The notes beneath the pieces are model-generated. The model was not told the origin of the DNA. It searched no databases and saw only the letters and a program-made list of their open reading frames with translations. Made by a program: the position numbers and the translations under genes. Shown in pieces: positions 1-7,949 of a DNA stretch of 64,000 nucleotides (positions within the stretch are counted from its first letter, which is position 1; every line of letters begins with the position of its first letter). This stretch comes from Caldilineaceae bacterium. Lineage in GTDB: Bacteria > Chloroflexota > Anaerolineae > Caldilineales > Caldilineaceae. The stretch spans positions 111,642-175,641 of the forward strand of contig JAHBVF010000011.1 in the NCBI GenBank assembly GCA_019637685.1, given 5' to 3'.

Positions 1-513
1 CTCTTTGCGCTCGGCCAGACGGATGTTATAGCGCCATTTGCTCTTCATTCGGGCCAGGATTTCGTCCTCGTCGCCGGCGATGTCCAGTGTGATAGTGCTG
101 CGGGGCTGGACGGTCTGGGGGCTGGGGCGAAAGCCGTAAGAGGCCAGCAGTGTCCGGTTTTCCGGGGTGTCGGCCAGGGATGGCTCGATTTTGACGAACG
201 CGGCCCCTCGCTGGCGGGCTGTGGCGTCGATTTGGGCCAGCAGGTGTTCGGTCGATGTCCGGTCCTGCCAGTCCGTCAGCGGCCCCCGGGGACAATAGGC
301 AAAGGTGAGACCAGCGATGCGCCGAAAAAGGAGGAGCGCGCCCGCCTGGATTTGGCCGTGGCTGTCTGTGCCGGCGATTGTCTGGCTGGACCAGTCAAAC
401 GCGCTCTTCAGTTTTCCCCAGGCCGACAGTTGCAAAAAGGAGGGGTGGGGGTGGCTTTCAACAAATGCGTCCCAATCGGAGGCAAGAGGCTGGGCAAAAT
501 GGGAATCGGGCAT
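1..513 (-). CDS. FemX/FemAB-family peptidoglycan bridge aminoacyltransferase-like protein (3' part beyond window)
   Basis: The reading frame is open from an ATG at 513 to the window edge, giving 171 codons of an unfinished protein. The N-terminus resembles the GNAT-fold FemAB/FemX family: a HPHPSFLQLSAWG-like motif near residue 20, a PRGPL motif near residue 80, and the characteristic KSKWRYNIRLAER segment at the cut end. Family members transfer amino acids from aminoacyl-tRNA to the lipid II peptide, or in some lineages add other acyl groups. Which reaction applies here cannot be told. It is divergent from the molybdate genes and has its own likely promoter. The family call is fairly firm, the substrate is unknown. 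Confidence 0.75.
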   Translation of the reverse strand, partial: MPDSHFAQPLASDWDAFVESHPHPSFLQLSAWGKLKSAFDWSSQTIAGTDSHGQIQAGALLLFRRIAGLTFAYCPRGPLTDWQDRTSTEHLLAQIDATARQRGAAFVKIEPSLADTPENRTLLASYGFRPSPQTVQPRSTITLDIAGDEDEILARMKSKWRYNIRLAERKE

Positions 514-557
514 CACAGGCAGGGTTCTTTCGTGGTGCGGGAGAGTCGTGTGCAGGG

Positions 558-566
558 ATCATACCA
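558..566 (-). promoter_or_regulatory. Extended -10 promoter for the FemX-like gene
   Basis: On the minus strand this reads TGGTATGAT, a TGn extended -10 with a TATGAT hexamer, about 45 nt upstream of the ATG at 513. There is no good -35 at 17 bp spacing, which extended -10 promoters tolerate. Confidence 0.35.
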
Positions 567-630
567 TCCGGGGCGCGATTCCGGGGAATCGGTAACCCGC
601 AGCCACAAAGAGACGGAGAAAAGCAGGAAT

Positions 631-659
631 TTGACAGGCTACACGGGGGTTGATATAGT
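631..659 (+). promoter_or_regulatory. Sigma-70 type promoter for modAB
   Basis: TTGACA at 631-636 and TATAGT at 654-659 are separated by 17 bp. The expected start is near 666, giving a leader of about 60 nt before the GTG of modA. I saw no ModE-type palindrome in the leader. Confidence 0.7.
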
Positions 660-726
660 CGGATTTGATGCCTGCTGACCAGCGATAACACAGGCACGCG
701 CCTGGTACTTCAAGAACGGATGATCT

Positions 727-1554
727 GTGATTCGCTTTCTCAAGTGCATTCTTCCAATTGTAGCCATTCTTCTGCTGGCTGGCTGTGTGCCCGTGGCCGG
801 TGTGGCCCCCAGCCGTGATGCCCCTGATGAGGTCGTCGTCTTTGCTGCGGCTTCGCTCACCGAAGTGTTTACGGCGCTCGGAAACGCCTTTGCCCAGAAT
901 CATTCCCCCGGTCGGGCTGTCTTCAATTTCGCCGGCTCCCAGCAATTGGCCAGCCAATTGGAGCAGGGCGCGCAGGCGGATGTCTTTGCCAGCGCGGATG
1001 AGCGCCAGATGGACGGAGTGGTGGACGCAGCACGTATCGACCGGGCAGATGTACGCGTCTTTGCCTGCAACCGGCTCGTCGTCGTCACCAACAACAGCCG
1101 TGTGGATTCGCTGTCCAAACTGGCCGAGCCGGGATTTAAGATCGTCGTCGGGGCCGAGGCTGTTCCGGTTGGGGCCTATGCCCTTGCCTTTCTGGCCGCG
1201 GCTGCCGCCGATCCGGTTTATGGCGAGGCATTTCGAGATGGGGTGCTGGCGAATGTGGTCTCCTATGAGCAGAATGTGCGGGCGGTGCTCAGCAAAGTGC
1301 GCCTGGGAGAAGCCGACGCCGGGATTGTCTATGCCACGGACACCCGGACTGCGCCGGAGGTGGCTGTGTTGGAGATTCCAGCCCATCTGAACCAGCGAGC
1401 GATCTACCAGATCGCGGCGGTGCGGGATGGGCCATCACCCGAACTGGCCGGGCAGTTCGTCGATTTTTTGACTTCGCCGACGGGAGGCCGTCTTTTGACG
1501 GAAGCCGGTTTTTCGACGGATTGTGCGGGGGCTGGCGGGCAGCCCACCCCCTGA
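727..1554 (+). CDS. modA: Molybdate ABC transporter, substrate-binding lipoprotein ModA
   Basis: This 275-residue exported solute-binding protein captures molybdate (possibly tungstate) and delivers it to the ModB permease. The N-terminus has a hydrophobic signal ending in a lipobox LLAGC, with the lipidated cysteine at residue 20, so it should be membrane-anchored outside the cytoplasmic membrane. The mature part has the ModA-typical VVVFAAASLTEVFTALG start and the FNFAGSQQLASQLEQGAQAD segment that lines the oxyanion site. The GTG start is the only one that includes the signal. The stop codon overlaps the modB start (TGATG), so the two genes are translationally coupled. A consensus promoter precedes it. 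Confidence 0.92.
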   Translation: MIRFLKCILPIVAILLLAGCVPVAGVAPSRDAPDEVVVFAAASLTEVFTALGNAFAQNHSPGRAVFNFAGSQQLASQLEQGAQADVFASADERQMDGVVDAARIDRADVRVFACNRLVVVTNNSRVDSLSKLAEPGFKIVVGAEAVPVGAYALAFLAAAAADPVYGEAFRDGVLANVVSYEQNVRAVLSKVRLGEADAGIVYATDTRTAPEVAVLEIPAHLNQRAIYQIAAVRDGPSPELAGQFVDFLTSPTGGRLLTEAGFSTDCAGAGGQPTP

Positions 1555-2387
1555 TGGCTCCATCAAAAAGCCCGCCAACTGCCCACGTCCGGCCCGGTGG
1601 GGTTGGGCCTCGTCAGCCCGCGGAACTCTGGCGTTTGATGGCTTTGCCCCTGCTCGTCTTTCTGTTTCTGCCTCTGGCCGCGCTGCTCTGGCGCGCCAAA
1701 CTGGACCAGTTGTGGGTGCATCTGTCCGATCCGGTGGCGGCCCAGGCGATTCGATTGAGCCTGCAAACCACTTCCGTCAGCACACTGCTGATTGTGCTGC
1801 TGGGCACACCTGTGGCCTATCTGCTGGCCCATCACAATTTTCCCCTGCGCCGGGTGGTGGACACACTCATCGATCTGCCCACAGTTCTGCCGCCCGCGGT
1901 GGCGGGTCTGGGGCTGCTGATGGCTTTTGGTCGCCGGGGGTTGCTGGCTGCTCCCCTGGAATTTTTCGGGATCGAAATTGCGTTTACCGCGGTGGCGGTG
2001 GTGCTGGCCCAGCTCTTTATTGCCAGTCCTTTTTATGTGCGCTCGGCGGTGGCTGGTTTCGCCAGCATTGAGAGCGAACTGAAGCAGGCCGCCAGTCTGG
2101 ATGGCGCCAGCGGCTGGCAGGTCTTCCGTTTTATTGTCCTGCCTCTGGCCCGGACCTCCCTTCTCAGCGGGCTGGTCATGTCCTGGTCCAGGGCGCTGGG
2201 GGATTTTGGCGCGACGATTCTCTTTGCAGGTAATTTCCCCGGGCGCACCCAGACAATGCCCCTGGCTATTTATCTGGGGTTTGAGATGGACCTGGACGTG
2301 GCCCTGGCTCTGTCGGTGATTCTGATCGCATGCGCGTTTTTGGTGTTGATGCTTGTCAAGTGGCTGTTGGCGGGGGAGAGGGAGTAG
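1554..2387 (+). CDS. modB: Molybdate ABC transporter permease ModB
   Basis: This 277-residue integral membrane protein forms the translocation channel for molybdate. It shows about five to six hydrophobic segments and the ABC-permease EAA loop at residues 175-197 (ELKQAASLDGASGW then FRFIVLP), the docking site for the ATPase. DFGATILFAGNFPG is typical of ModB/CysT permeases. I chose the ATG overlapping the modA stop; an in-frame start upstream would run inside modA, and a later ATG at 1638 would drop a proline-rich leader of about 28 residues. No ModC ATPase follows, so the ATPase must be encoded elsewhere or shared. The last codons and stop lie inside an intergenic inverted repeat. Confidence 0.9.
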   Translation: MAPSKSPPTAHVRPGGVGPRQPAELWRLMALPLLVFLFLPLAALLWRAKLDQLWVHLSDPVAAQAIRLSLQTTSVSTLLIVLLGTPVAYLLAHHNFPLRRVVDTLIDLPTVLPPAVAGLGLLMAFGRRGLLAAPLEFFGIEIAFTAVAVVLAQLFIASPFYVRSAVAGFASIESELKQAASLDGASGWQVFRFIVLPLARTSLLSGLVMSWSRALGDFGATILFAGNFPGRTQTMPLAIYLGFEMDLDVALALSVILIACAFLVLMLVKWLLAGERE

Positions 2388-2451
2388 GGGGCTGGAAATT
2401 TGGCGGTGGGGGACTGGGGATCGCAGTCGATCTTCCTACTCCCCGCTCCCC
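2372..2451. repeat. Imperfect inverted repeat spanning the modB stop
   Basis: The left arm at 2372-2388 (GGGGGAGAGGGAGTAGG) pairs imperfectly with 2435-2451 (CCTACTCCCCGCTCCCC). The modB stop codon TAG lies inside the left arm. It belongs to the purine-rich family of intergenic hairpins seen elsewhere in the window and could act as a modB transcript terminator or stabiliser. Confidence 0.6.
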
Positions 2452-2466
2452 GATGCTCAGTCTCCA

Positions 2467-3384
2467 ATGTCTATGCAAATCATTGAAGCTGTACCCAACT
2501 TTTCTGAAGGGCGGCGGGTGGAGGTGGTGGATGCGATTGCCGCGGCCATTCAGACACCGGGCGTGCATCTGCTGCACCGCACCAGCGATTGGGACCACAA
2601 CCGCTCTGTGCTGACGGTGGCTGGCGAGCCGGAAGCTGTGCTGGTTGGACTCTGGCAGGCGGTGGCGGTGGCCGCACAGCAGATCGATCTGCGCCAGCAG
2701 CGGGGTGTTCATCCCCGGCTGGGCGCGACGGATGTGGTGCCGCTTGTGCCGATTGCGGGGATTTCTCTGGACGAGTGCGTTGTGTTGGCCCGACGCCTGG
2801 GCCAGCGAATCGGCGATGAATTGGGATTGCCCGTCTATTTCTATGAAGCCGCGGCCACCCGTCCCGACCGGCGCAATCTGGCCGCTGTGCGGGCCGGAGA
2901 GTACGAAAGACTGGTGGAAGAAATTCATTTGCCCCGGCGCCAGCCCGATTGCGGCCCGACGCAGGTTGGCCCAGCCGGCGCGGTGATTGTGGGTGCGCGC
3001 CCCTTTCTCATCGCCTTCAACGTCTTCCTCAAAACGGGCGATGTGGCAGTTGCCCAACAGATTGCCCGCGCTGTTCGGGAAAGCAGTGGCGGCTTGCCCG
3101 CGGTCAAAGCGTTGGGGCTGCTGGTGGACGGTCAGGCCCAGGTCAGTATGAATCTGGTCGATTTTCAGGTGACGCCGCCCCACCGGGTGGTGGAGGCGAT
3201 CGCCGCGCAGGCCAGCGCTGTGGGTGTGGCCATCGACCGCAGCGAATTGATCGGTCTGCTGCCCCAGGCCGCTCTGCTCTCAGCGGCGGCCCATGCGCTG
3301 CACCTGCCCGAATTGGGCAGCGAACAGGTGGTGGAGATGGCGATCCGCCGGGCAATGGATGCGGGAAATCCCGAACCACTTTGA
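2467..3384 (+). CDS. ftcD: Glutamate formimidoyltransferase (FTCD N-terminal type)
   Basis: This 305-residue cytoplasmic enzyme would transfer a formimino group between formimino-glutamate and tetrahydrofolate, linking histidine breakdown to the folate pool. It opens with IIEAVPNFSEGRR, the hallmark of formiminotransferase N-terminal subdomains. It also carries QRGVHPRLGATDVVPLVPI, where His82 is the likely catalytic histidine. Length matches the stand-alone transferase, and the cyclodeaminase domain found in the vertebrate fusion is absent. Start: ATG at 2467, with a second ATG two codons later as an equal alternative. No hut genes are nearby, so pathway context comes only from the family. 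Confidence 0.9.
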   Translation: MSMQIIEAVPNFSEGRRVEVVDAIAAAIQTPGVHLLHRTSDWDHNRSVLTVAGEPEAVLVGLWQAVAVAAQQIDLRQQRGVHPRLGATDVVPLVPIAGISLDECVVLARRLGQRIGDELGLPVYFYEAAATRPDRRNLAAVRAGEYERLVEEIHLPRRQPDCGPTQVGPAGAVIVGARPFLIAFNVFLKTGDVAVAQQIARAVRESSGGLPAVKALGLLVDGQAQVSMNLVDFQVTPPHRVVEAIAAQASAVGVAIDRSELIGLLPQAALLSAAAHALHLPELGSEQVVEMAIRRAMDAGNPEPL

Positions 3385-3455
3385 CCGTATCCAGCCGCCC
3401 GTGCTACAATTCTACCTGTATCGGTGTGTTTCTCGTGTGGTTCAAGGTGGAAGCA

Positions 3456-4433
3456 ATGGGCAGAGCGCGGGCAATCCCCTGGCGGGAATGGATCGAAGAC
3501 AGGACGAGTGAGTCGCCGATCCACCCAAACAGCCCGGATGTGGCAATTGTCATCCTGAACTACAACACGTGCGATCTCTTGTGCGCTTGTCTGCGCTCGG
3601 TCTACGGTTCGGAAGGTGATTTTTCCTTCACTCTCTGTGTGGTGGACAATGCCAGTCCCGACCAGAGCAGCCAGATGGTGGCCAGGGAATTCCCCCAGGC
3701 CGGGCTGATCGTGAACCGCGAGAATCAGGGCTACAGCGCGGGCAACAACCGGGCCGCGCGTCAATTGGGCTTTGGGGATGGGCATACACTTGGGGAACGG
3801 TTGCCTCGTTACCTGCTTCTTCTCAACCCAGACACAGAGCTGCCTCCTGACGCCCTGGCCCGGATGATCGCGTTTATGGACGAGCATCCCCAGGTCGGTA
3901 TGGGGGGGCCTCGTCTGCGCCGCCCGGATGGTTCGCTGGATCGGGCCTGTCGGCGCAGTTTCCCCACGCCGCTGGTCAGCTTCTATCGAATGACTGGCCT
4001 GAGCCGTCTTTTTCCCCGCAACAAAGTTTTCAACGCCTACAATCTGGAGTATCTGCCCGAAGACGCAGTACACCCGGTGGATGCAGTGGTCGGCGCGTAT
4101 ATGCAGGTGCGCCGGGAGGTAATCCAGCAGGTGGGACTGCTGGATGAGACCTATTTTATGTATGGCGAGGATTTGGACTGGGCGAAGCGGGCCAAAGATG
4201 GGGGCTGGGAAGTCTGGTACAACGGCCAGGTTTCGGTGACCCACGTGAAGGAAGCGGCCAGCAAACGGAGCCGCAAAGCCCGGCTGGCCTTTTACGAAGC
4301 CATGTGGATCTTCTATCGCAAACACTACCGGGCCACGACGCCCTGGCTGTTGGACAAAGCAGTGCTGGCGGGGATTGCTCTCTTTGGCGGGGTGGGTATG
4401 GCTGGACGTATGTGGCAGACAAGCGGAGACTGA
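3456..4433 (+). CDS. Family 2 glycosyltransferase (rhamnosyltransferase-like)
   Basis: This 325-residue GT-A fold glycosyltransferase probably adds a sugar to a lipid-linked polysaccharide at the inner membrane face. It starts the fold with VAIVILNYNTCDLL and has VVDNASPD for nucleotide binding, ENQGYSAGNN, and the metal-binding DXD-type motif LLNPDTELPPD. The acceptor-side motif MYGEDLDWAKRAKDGGW is typical of the WbbL/RfbN-like subgroup. The start ATG at 3456 follows GGTGGAA at good spacing; an upstream frame without a start signal was ignored. The next gene, a polyprenyl-phosphate sugar transferase, begins six bases after the stop, supporting a shared role in surface glycan assembly. Confidence 0.87.
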   Translation: MGRARAIPWREWIEDRTSESPIHPNSPDVAIVILNYNTCDLLCACLRSVYGSEGDFSFTLCVVDNASPDQSSQMVAREFPQAGLIVNRENQGYSAGNNRAARQLGFGDGHTLGERLPRYLLLLNPDTELPPDALARMIAFMDEHPQVGMGGPRLRRPDGSLDRACRRSFPTPLVSFYRMTGLSRLFPRNKVFNAYNLEYLPEDAVHPVDAVVGAYMQVRREVIQQVGLLDETYFMYGEDLDWAKRAKDGGWEVWYNGQVSVTHVKEAASKRSRKARLAFYEAMWIFYRKHYRATTPWLLDKAVLAGIALFGGVGMAGRMWQTSGD

Positions 4434-4439
4434 ATCTCC

Positions 4440-5894
4440 ATGCAACAGGGCCTGACGACGAGTTCAATCGACGAGTATCACGCACGGCGGGCGCAGCGGC
4501 CAGGTCTGCTCAAGCGCCCCCAGTTGCTTTTTGTGCTGGCGCTGATGGCAGTGGACGTCAGCAGTGTCTGGCTGGGCTTTTGGTTCGCCCATCAGTTCAT
4601 CCGCAGCAACCCGTCTCTGCTCATCGGTCCCTTTTCCGAATTCTGGCCTTTGCCTGCCTTTTCCAGCGGACTGCTGCTGCTCTCCTTTTTTATCCAGCGG
4701 ATGTATCAGCGACGCCGGCCCATTGCCCATCTGGACGAATCCTACCGCATTGCCACCCTCTCCGCGCTCAGCTTTTTGCTCTCCATCGCTGTCATCTCGC
4801 TTCTGTGGCGGGACTTCTCCTATCACCGGGCTTTTGTGGGGCTGGCCTGGGTGCTGTCCACGGGTCTGTTGACTGCTGGACGGCTGATCCACGCGCGGGT
4901 GCAGTGGCGGGCGCAGGCCCAGGGCGTGGGCGACGATCGGGTGTTGCTGGTGGGCGCAGGCGAAGTGGGCCAGATGATTCTGCAGAAGATCATCACCAAT
5001 CCCAAATTGGGTTTTCAAGTGGTGGGGATGATAGACAACGGCAACCGGCGCTCGGTGCTAAATGTGCCGGTGATTGGCACTTTTGCCGACATTCCCCGGG
5101 TCATCGACGAATATGCGGTGGACGAGGTGATCATCGGTCTGCCCGAAAGCAGCCACCAGGAAATTGTGGGAATCATCAGCCTGTGTGAACGGGAGAAAGT
5201 GGGCATCCGGGTCTTCCCGGACGTTTTCCAGATTATGGCCAGCGAAGTGACTATCGGCGATCTGGGCGGCCTGCCTCTGCTTACCATCCGGGATGTGGCT
5301 TTGCAGGGCTGGCGGCTGGCCTTGAAGCGGGGAATGGATGTGTTGCTCAGCGCCATCGGGCTGGTAATCCTCAGCCCCTTTATGCTCTTTGTCGCTCTGC
5401 TGATTAAACTGGACAGCCCTGGCGCGGTCTTTTATTCCCAGGAGCGCATGGGCCTGGACGCCCGTCCTTTCCGTATTGTCAAGTTCCGCTCCATGCGCCA
5501 GGACGCGGAGCAGCAGGGGCCGGGCTGGACCCAGGAGGACGATCCCCGACGCACGAAGCTAGGCTCGTTTTTGCGCCGTTTCAACATCGACGAACTGCCC
5601 CAACTCTTCAATGTGCTGATCGGGGATATGAGTCTGGTCGGCCCGCGACCGGAACGCCCCATTTACGTAGAGCAGTTTCGCCAGCGCATTCCCCGTTATA
5701 TGGACCGCCACCGGGAGAAGGCCGGGATGACCGGCTGGGCACAGGTGAACGGGCTGCGGGGGGACACATCCATCGACGAACGAACCAAATACGATCTTTG
5801 GTATATTGAAAACTGGTCTCTGACCCTGGACATCAAAATTATCCTGCGCACAATTGTACAGACAATTGCCAACAGTGGGGACAATGCCTATTAG
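4440..5894 (+). CDS. Polyprenyl-phosphate glycosyl-1-phosphate transferase (undecaprenyl-phosphate sugar phosphotransferase)
   Basis: This 484-residue membrane enzyme starts glycan synthesis by moving a sugar-1-phosphate from a nucleotide sugar onto undecaprenyl phosphate. About four N-terminal membrane segments are followed by a Rossmann-like CoA_binding_3 region (VLLVGAGEVGQMI). Another membrane segment leads into the bacterial sugar transferase domain: RGMDVLLSAIGLVILSP, FRIVKFRSM, RFNIDELPQLFNVL, MSLVGPRPERP and MTGWAQVNGLRG. It lies in the WbaP/WcaJ/EpsE-like class; the sugar cannot be assigned. It is in an operon with the glycosyltransferase just upstream. The O-antigen ligase-like gene about 15 kb away could serve the same polymer. 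Confidence 0.92.
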   Translation: MQQGLTTSSIDEYHARRAQRPGLLKRPQLLFVLALMAVDVSSVWLGFWFAHQFIRSNPSLLIGPFSEFWPLPAFSSGLLLLSFFIQRMYQRRRPIAHLDESYRIATLSALSFLLSIAVISLLWRDFSYHRAFVGLAWVLSTGLLTAGRLIHARVQWRAQAQGVGDDRVLLVGAGEVGQMILQKIITNPKLGFQVVGMIDNGNRRSVLNVPVIGTFADIPRVIDEYAVDEVIIGLPESSHQEIVGIISLCEREKVGIRVFPDVFQIMASEVTIGDLGGLPLLTIRDVALQGWRLALKRGMDVLLSAIGLVILSPFMLFVALLIKLDSPGAVFYSQERMGLDARPFRIVKFRSMRQDAEQQGPGWTQEDDPRRTKLGSFLRRFNIDELPQLFNVLIGDMSLVGPRPERPIYVEQFRQRIPRYMDRHREKAGMTGWAQVNGLRGDTSIDERTKYDLWYIENWSLTLDIKIILRTIVQTIANSGDNAY

Positions 5895-5955
5895 GCGTGG
5901 GATGCTGGGCGCGCAATCACAGCCCCAATCTGCATTACCCATACCTTCCTTTTCT

Positions 5956-5984
5956 TTGACAGCATCTTTGCCGGGTGCTATGAT
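5956..5984 (+). promoter_or_regulatory. Consensus sigma-70 promoter of hrcA-grpE
   Basis: A perfect TTGACA at 5956-5961, a 17-bp spacer and TATGAT at 5979-5984 place the transcription start near 5991, just before the CIRCE operator. HrcA bound to CIRCE would therefore occlude the initiating polymerase. Confidence 0.85.
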
Positions 5985-5998
5985 GTTTTAAGGATTGA

Positions 5999-6025
5999 TT
6001 AGCACTCCGGTTGTGAGAGTGCTAA
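5999..6025. promoter_or_regulatory. CIRCE operator (HrcA binding site)
   Basis: TTAGCACTC, nine bases, then GAGTGCTAA: an exact match to the CIRCE consensus. It sits at the predicted transcription start and 32 nt before the hrcA ATG, so HrcA should repress its own operon until heat or misfolded protein titrates GroEL away. Confidence 0.98.
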
Positions 6026-6056
6026 CTGTGAGAATGCCAAGAGCGAGAACGTCCGA

Positions 6057-7091
6057 ATGTCTTTCGATTCCGTGAGTGATCGCCGCAAAGAGTTGCTGCG
6101 AATCGTTGTCCAGGAATATGTGGAGTCGGCCCAGCCGGTTGCCAGCCAGTCCATTGCGGACAGGTACAACCTGGGCGTCAGCCCGGCCACCATCCGCAAC
6201 GATCTGGCCGCGCTGGAGCGGGACGGGCTGTTGACCCATCCCCACACCAGCGCGGGACGGGTTCCCACCGACGCGGGTTACCGGTATTTCGTGCGCCATC
6301 TGGTGCCGGATATGGAGCTGCCCTCCAGCGAACGGCGAATGATCCGCCACCAGTTCCACCAGTCCCGCCGGGAGATCGACCAGTGGCTGCGGCTGAGCAC
6401 CGCGGTCCTCTCCCAGGCGTCCCACGGCGCGGCCCTGGCCACCACACCCCGGGCAGTACATAGCCGCATCAAACATCTGGAACTGATCGGCATTCGGGAT
6501 GCAGTGGTGTTGCTGGTGCTGGTGCTGGAAGAGGGCGCGGTCAAACAGCAGATTGTCTCTCTGGACGGGCCTGTTACCCAGGACGAACTGAGCCAGACCA
6601 GCAACGAACTCAACGAGCATTTTGCTGGGGCAGATGTGACCCGTATTGCCGCCCGGATGCTTTTGCTTTCCCCCCTGGCCCAGGACGTGGCCGCGCTGTT
6701 GATGGATATGATGAAACGGCTGGATGGCACTGTGGGAGAACGCATCTACCGGGATGGGCTGGCCCAGATTCTGGAAGCACCGGAGTTTGCCGAAGGCGAG
6801 AACGTGCGCCGGGTAGTGCGGGTGATGGAGCAGCGCTCCCTGCTGGAAGAGATTCTGAGCGAGTTGGTGGAGATCAACGACGTGCAGGTGCTGATTGCCG
6901 GGGAGGGGCGCTTTGTTGAACTTGAGGACATCAGCCTTGTCCTCACCCAATACGGCATCGAGAATCAGGTGACGGGAATGGTCGGTGTCATCGGCCCCCT
7001 GCGTATGCCCTATGGCCGCACAATCGGCGCTGTGCGCTATGTGGCCGCGCTGATGAGTGATTTGATGCACCAGTATTACGGAAGCCAGTAG
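6057..7091 (+). CDS. hrcA: Heat-inducible transcription repressor HrcA
   Basis: This 344-residue DNA-binding repressor controls class I heat-shock genes through CIRCE. The N-terminal winged helix is clear (RRKELLRIVVQEYVESAQPV, then GVSPATIRNDLAALERDGLL and HPHTSAGRVPTDAGYRYFV). The rest matches the GAF-like dimer domain, including GENQVTGMVGV-like sequence and a PLRMPYGRTIGAV motif near the end. Length is normal for the family. A perfect CIRCE and a consensus promoter lie directly upstream, so autoregulation is expected. grpE follows after 141 bases, but dnaK and dnaJ do not, unlike the common hrcA-grpE-dnaK-dnaJ order. Confidence 0.97.
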   Translation: MSFDSVSDRRKELLRIVVQEYVESAQPVASQSIADRYNLGVSPATIRNDLAALERDGLLTHPHTSAGRVPTDAGYRYFVRHLVPDMELPSSERRMIRHQFHQSRREIDQWLRLSTAVLSQASHGAALATTPRAVHSRIKHLELIGIRDAVVLLVLVLEEGAVKQQIVSLDGPVTQDELSQTSNELNEHFAGADVTRIAARMLLLSPLAQDVAALLMDMMKRLDGTVGERIYRDGLAQILEAPEFAEGENVRRVVRVMEQRSLLEEILSELVEINDVQVLIAGEGRFVELEDISLVLTQYGIENQVTGMVGVIGPLRMPYGRTIGAVRYVAALMSDLMHQYYGSQ

Positions 7092-7108
7092 CGGCTGCGA
7101 GAGACGGC

Positions 7109-7176
7109 AGACCGCGGACGGACGACAGCAAAATGTTTGCTGTGGCGAGTGGTCCGCAGTCAGCCGCCCGCGGTCT
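7109..7176. repeat. Hairpin-forming repeat between hrcA and grpE
   Basis: AGACCGCGG at 7109-7117 is inverted as CCGCGGTCT at 7168-7176. Between them CAGCAAA and TTTGCTG (7126-7142) form a nested hairpin. The AGACCGCGGAC word recurs at about 13,660-13,676 and, as CAGACCG heptamers, inside sbcC. It could attenuate read-through from hrcA into grpE. Confidence 0.55.
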
Positions 7177-7183
7177 ATGGACA

Positions 7184-7213
7184 CTGATAAAGACGGATTT
7201 TTCTTTTTATATT
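7184..7213 (+). promoter_or_regulatory. Possible secondary promoter for grpE
   Basis: CTGATA at 7184-7189 and TATATT at 7208-7213 are 18 bp apart, about 20 nt before the grpE ATG, just downstream of the hairpin. It is a moderate match only. Confidence 0.3.
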
Positions 7214-7232
7214 AGACGAGCAAATACGTGCA

Positions 7233-7883
7233 ATGATGAGTGAAGAACCGATGAACGAAGAAGTGGTTATCGAAGAGAACGCCAGCCGGGAAGAAGCGAC
7301 AACCGGGGCTGAAAGCGAAGCAACCCACCGCAACGGTGACGGGAATGGGGAAGCCGTCGGGGAAATTGTCGACGGCGAAGTGGAGACGGAAACACAGATC
7401 GAGACACCGGCTGAGACGATTGCCCGGCTGGAAAGCGAACTGGCCGCGGCCCAGGCCCAGGCTGCCGAAGCAGTGGATCGGATGCAGCGGACTGCGGCCG
7501 AGTTTCAAAACACCCGCAAGCGCCAGGAACGGATGCTCCAGGAAAGTCTGGGCCGGGCCACCGAGCGTCTGCTGGTCGCGCTGCTGCCTGTGTTGGATGA
7601 TTTCGACCTGGCCTTCCGCAACCTGCCCGACACCCTCACCCAGGAAGAACAGGCCTGGGTAGACGGTTTCCAGCGTATCCAAGGCAAGCTCTTCAGCATC
7701 CTCAGCGAAGATGGTTTGAAGGCGATTGAGTTGGAAGGCCCCTTTGATCCCAACCTGCACGAAGCCGTGACAAACGAGCCAAGCGAAGATGTGGAGAGCG
7801 GTCATATCATCGACACGCTGCGCACAGGCTATATTTTGAAGGAAAAAGTGTTGCGGCCCGGTCTGGTGCGGGTAGCCGAATAA
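7233..7883 (+). CDS. grpE: Nucleotide exchange factor GrpE
   Basis: This 216-residue cochaperone ejects ADP from DnaK. The first 60 or so residues are acidic and low-complexity, followed by a coiled coil (ARLESELAAAQAQAAEAVDR). The GrpE core then shows AAEFQNTRKRQERML, RLLVALLPVLDDFDLAF and a C-terminal beta domain with EGPFDPNLHEAV and YILKEKVLRPGLVRVAE. It is the second gene after the CIRCE-controlled promoter, so it should be heat-induced together with hrcA. Its partner genes dnaK and dnaJ are not in the window. Two tandem ATGs leave one codon of uncertainty at the start. Confidence 0.95.
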   Translation: MMSEEPMNEEVVIEENASREEATTGAESEATHRNGDGNGEAVGEIVDGEVETETQIETPAETIARLESELAAAQAQAAEAVDRMQRTAAEFQNTRKRQERMLQESLGRATERLLVALLPVLDDFDLAFRNLPDTLTQEEQAWVDGFQRIQGKLFSILSEDGLKAIELEGPFDPNLHEAVTNEPSEDVESGHIIDTLRTGYILKEKVLRPGLVRVAE

Positions 7884-7949
7884 TACCCAACGGCAGGAAT
7901 GTAACTAACCGTCCGCCTGCTATTGGCAAAGCGTTCTGATAAGGCAGAG

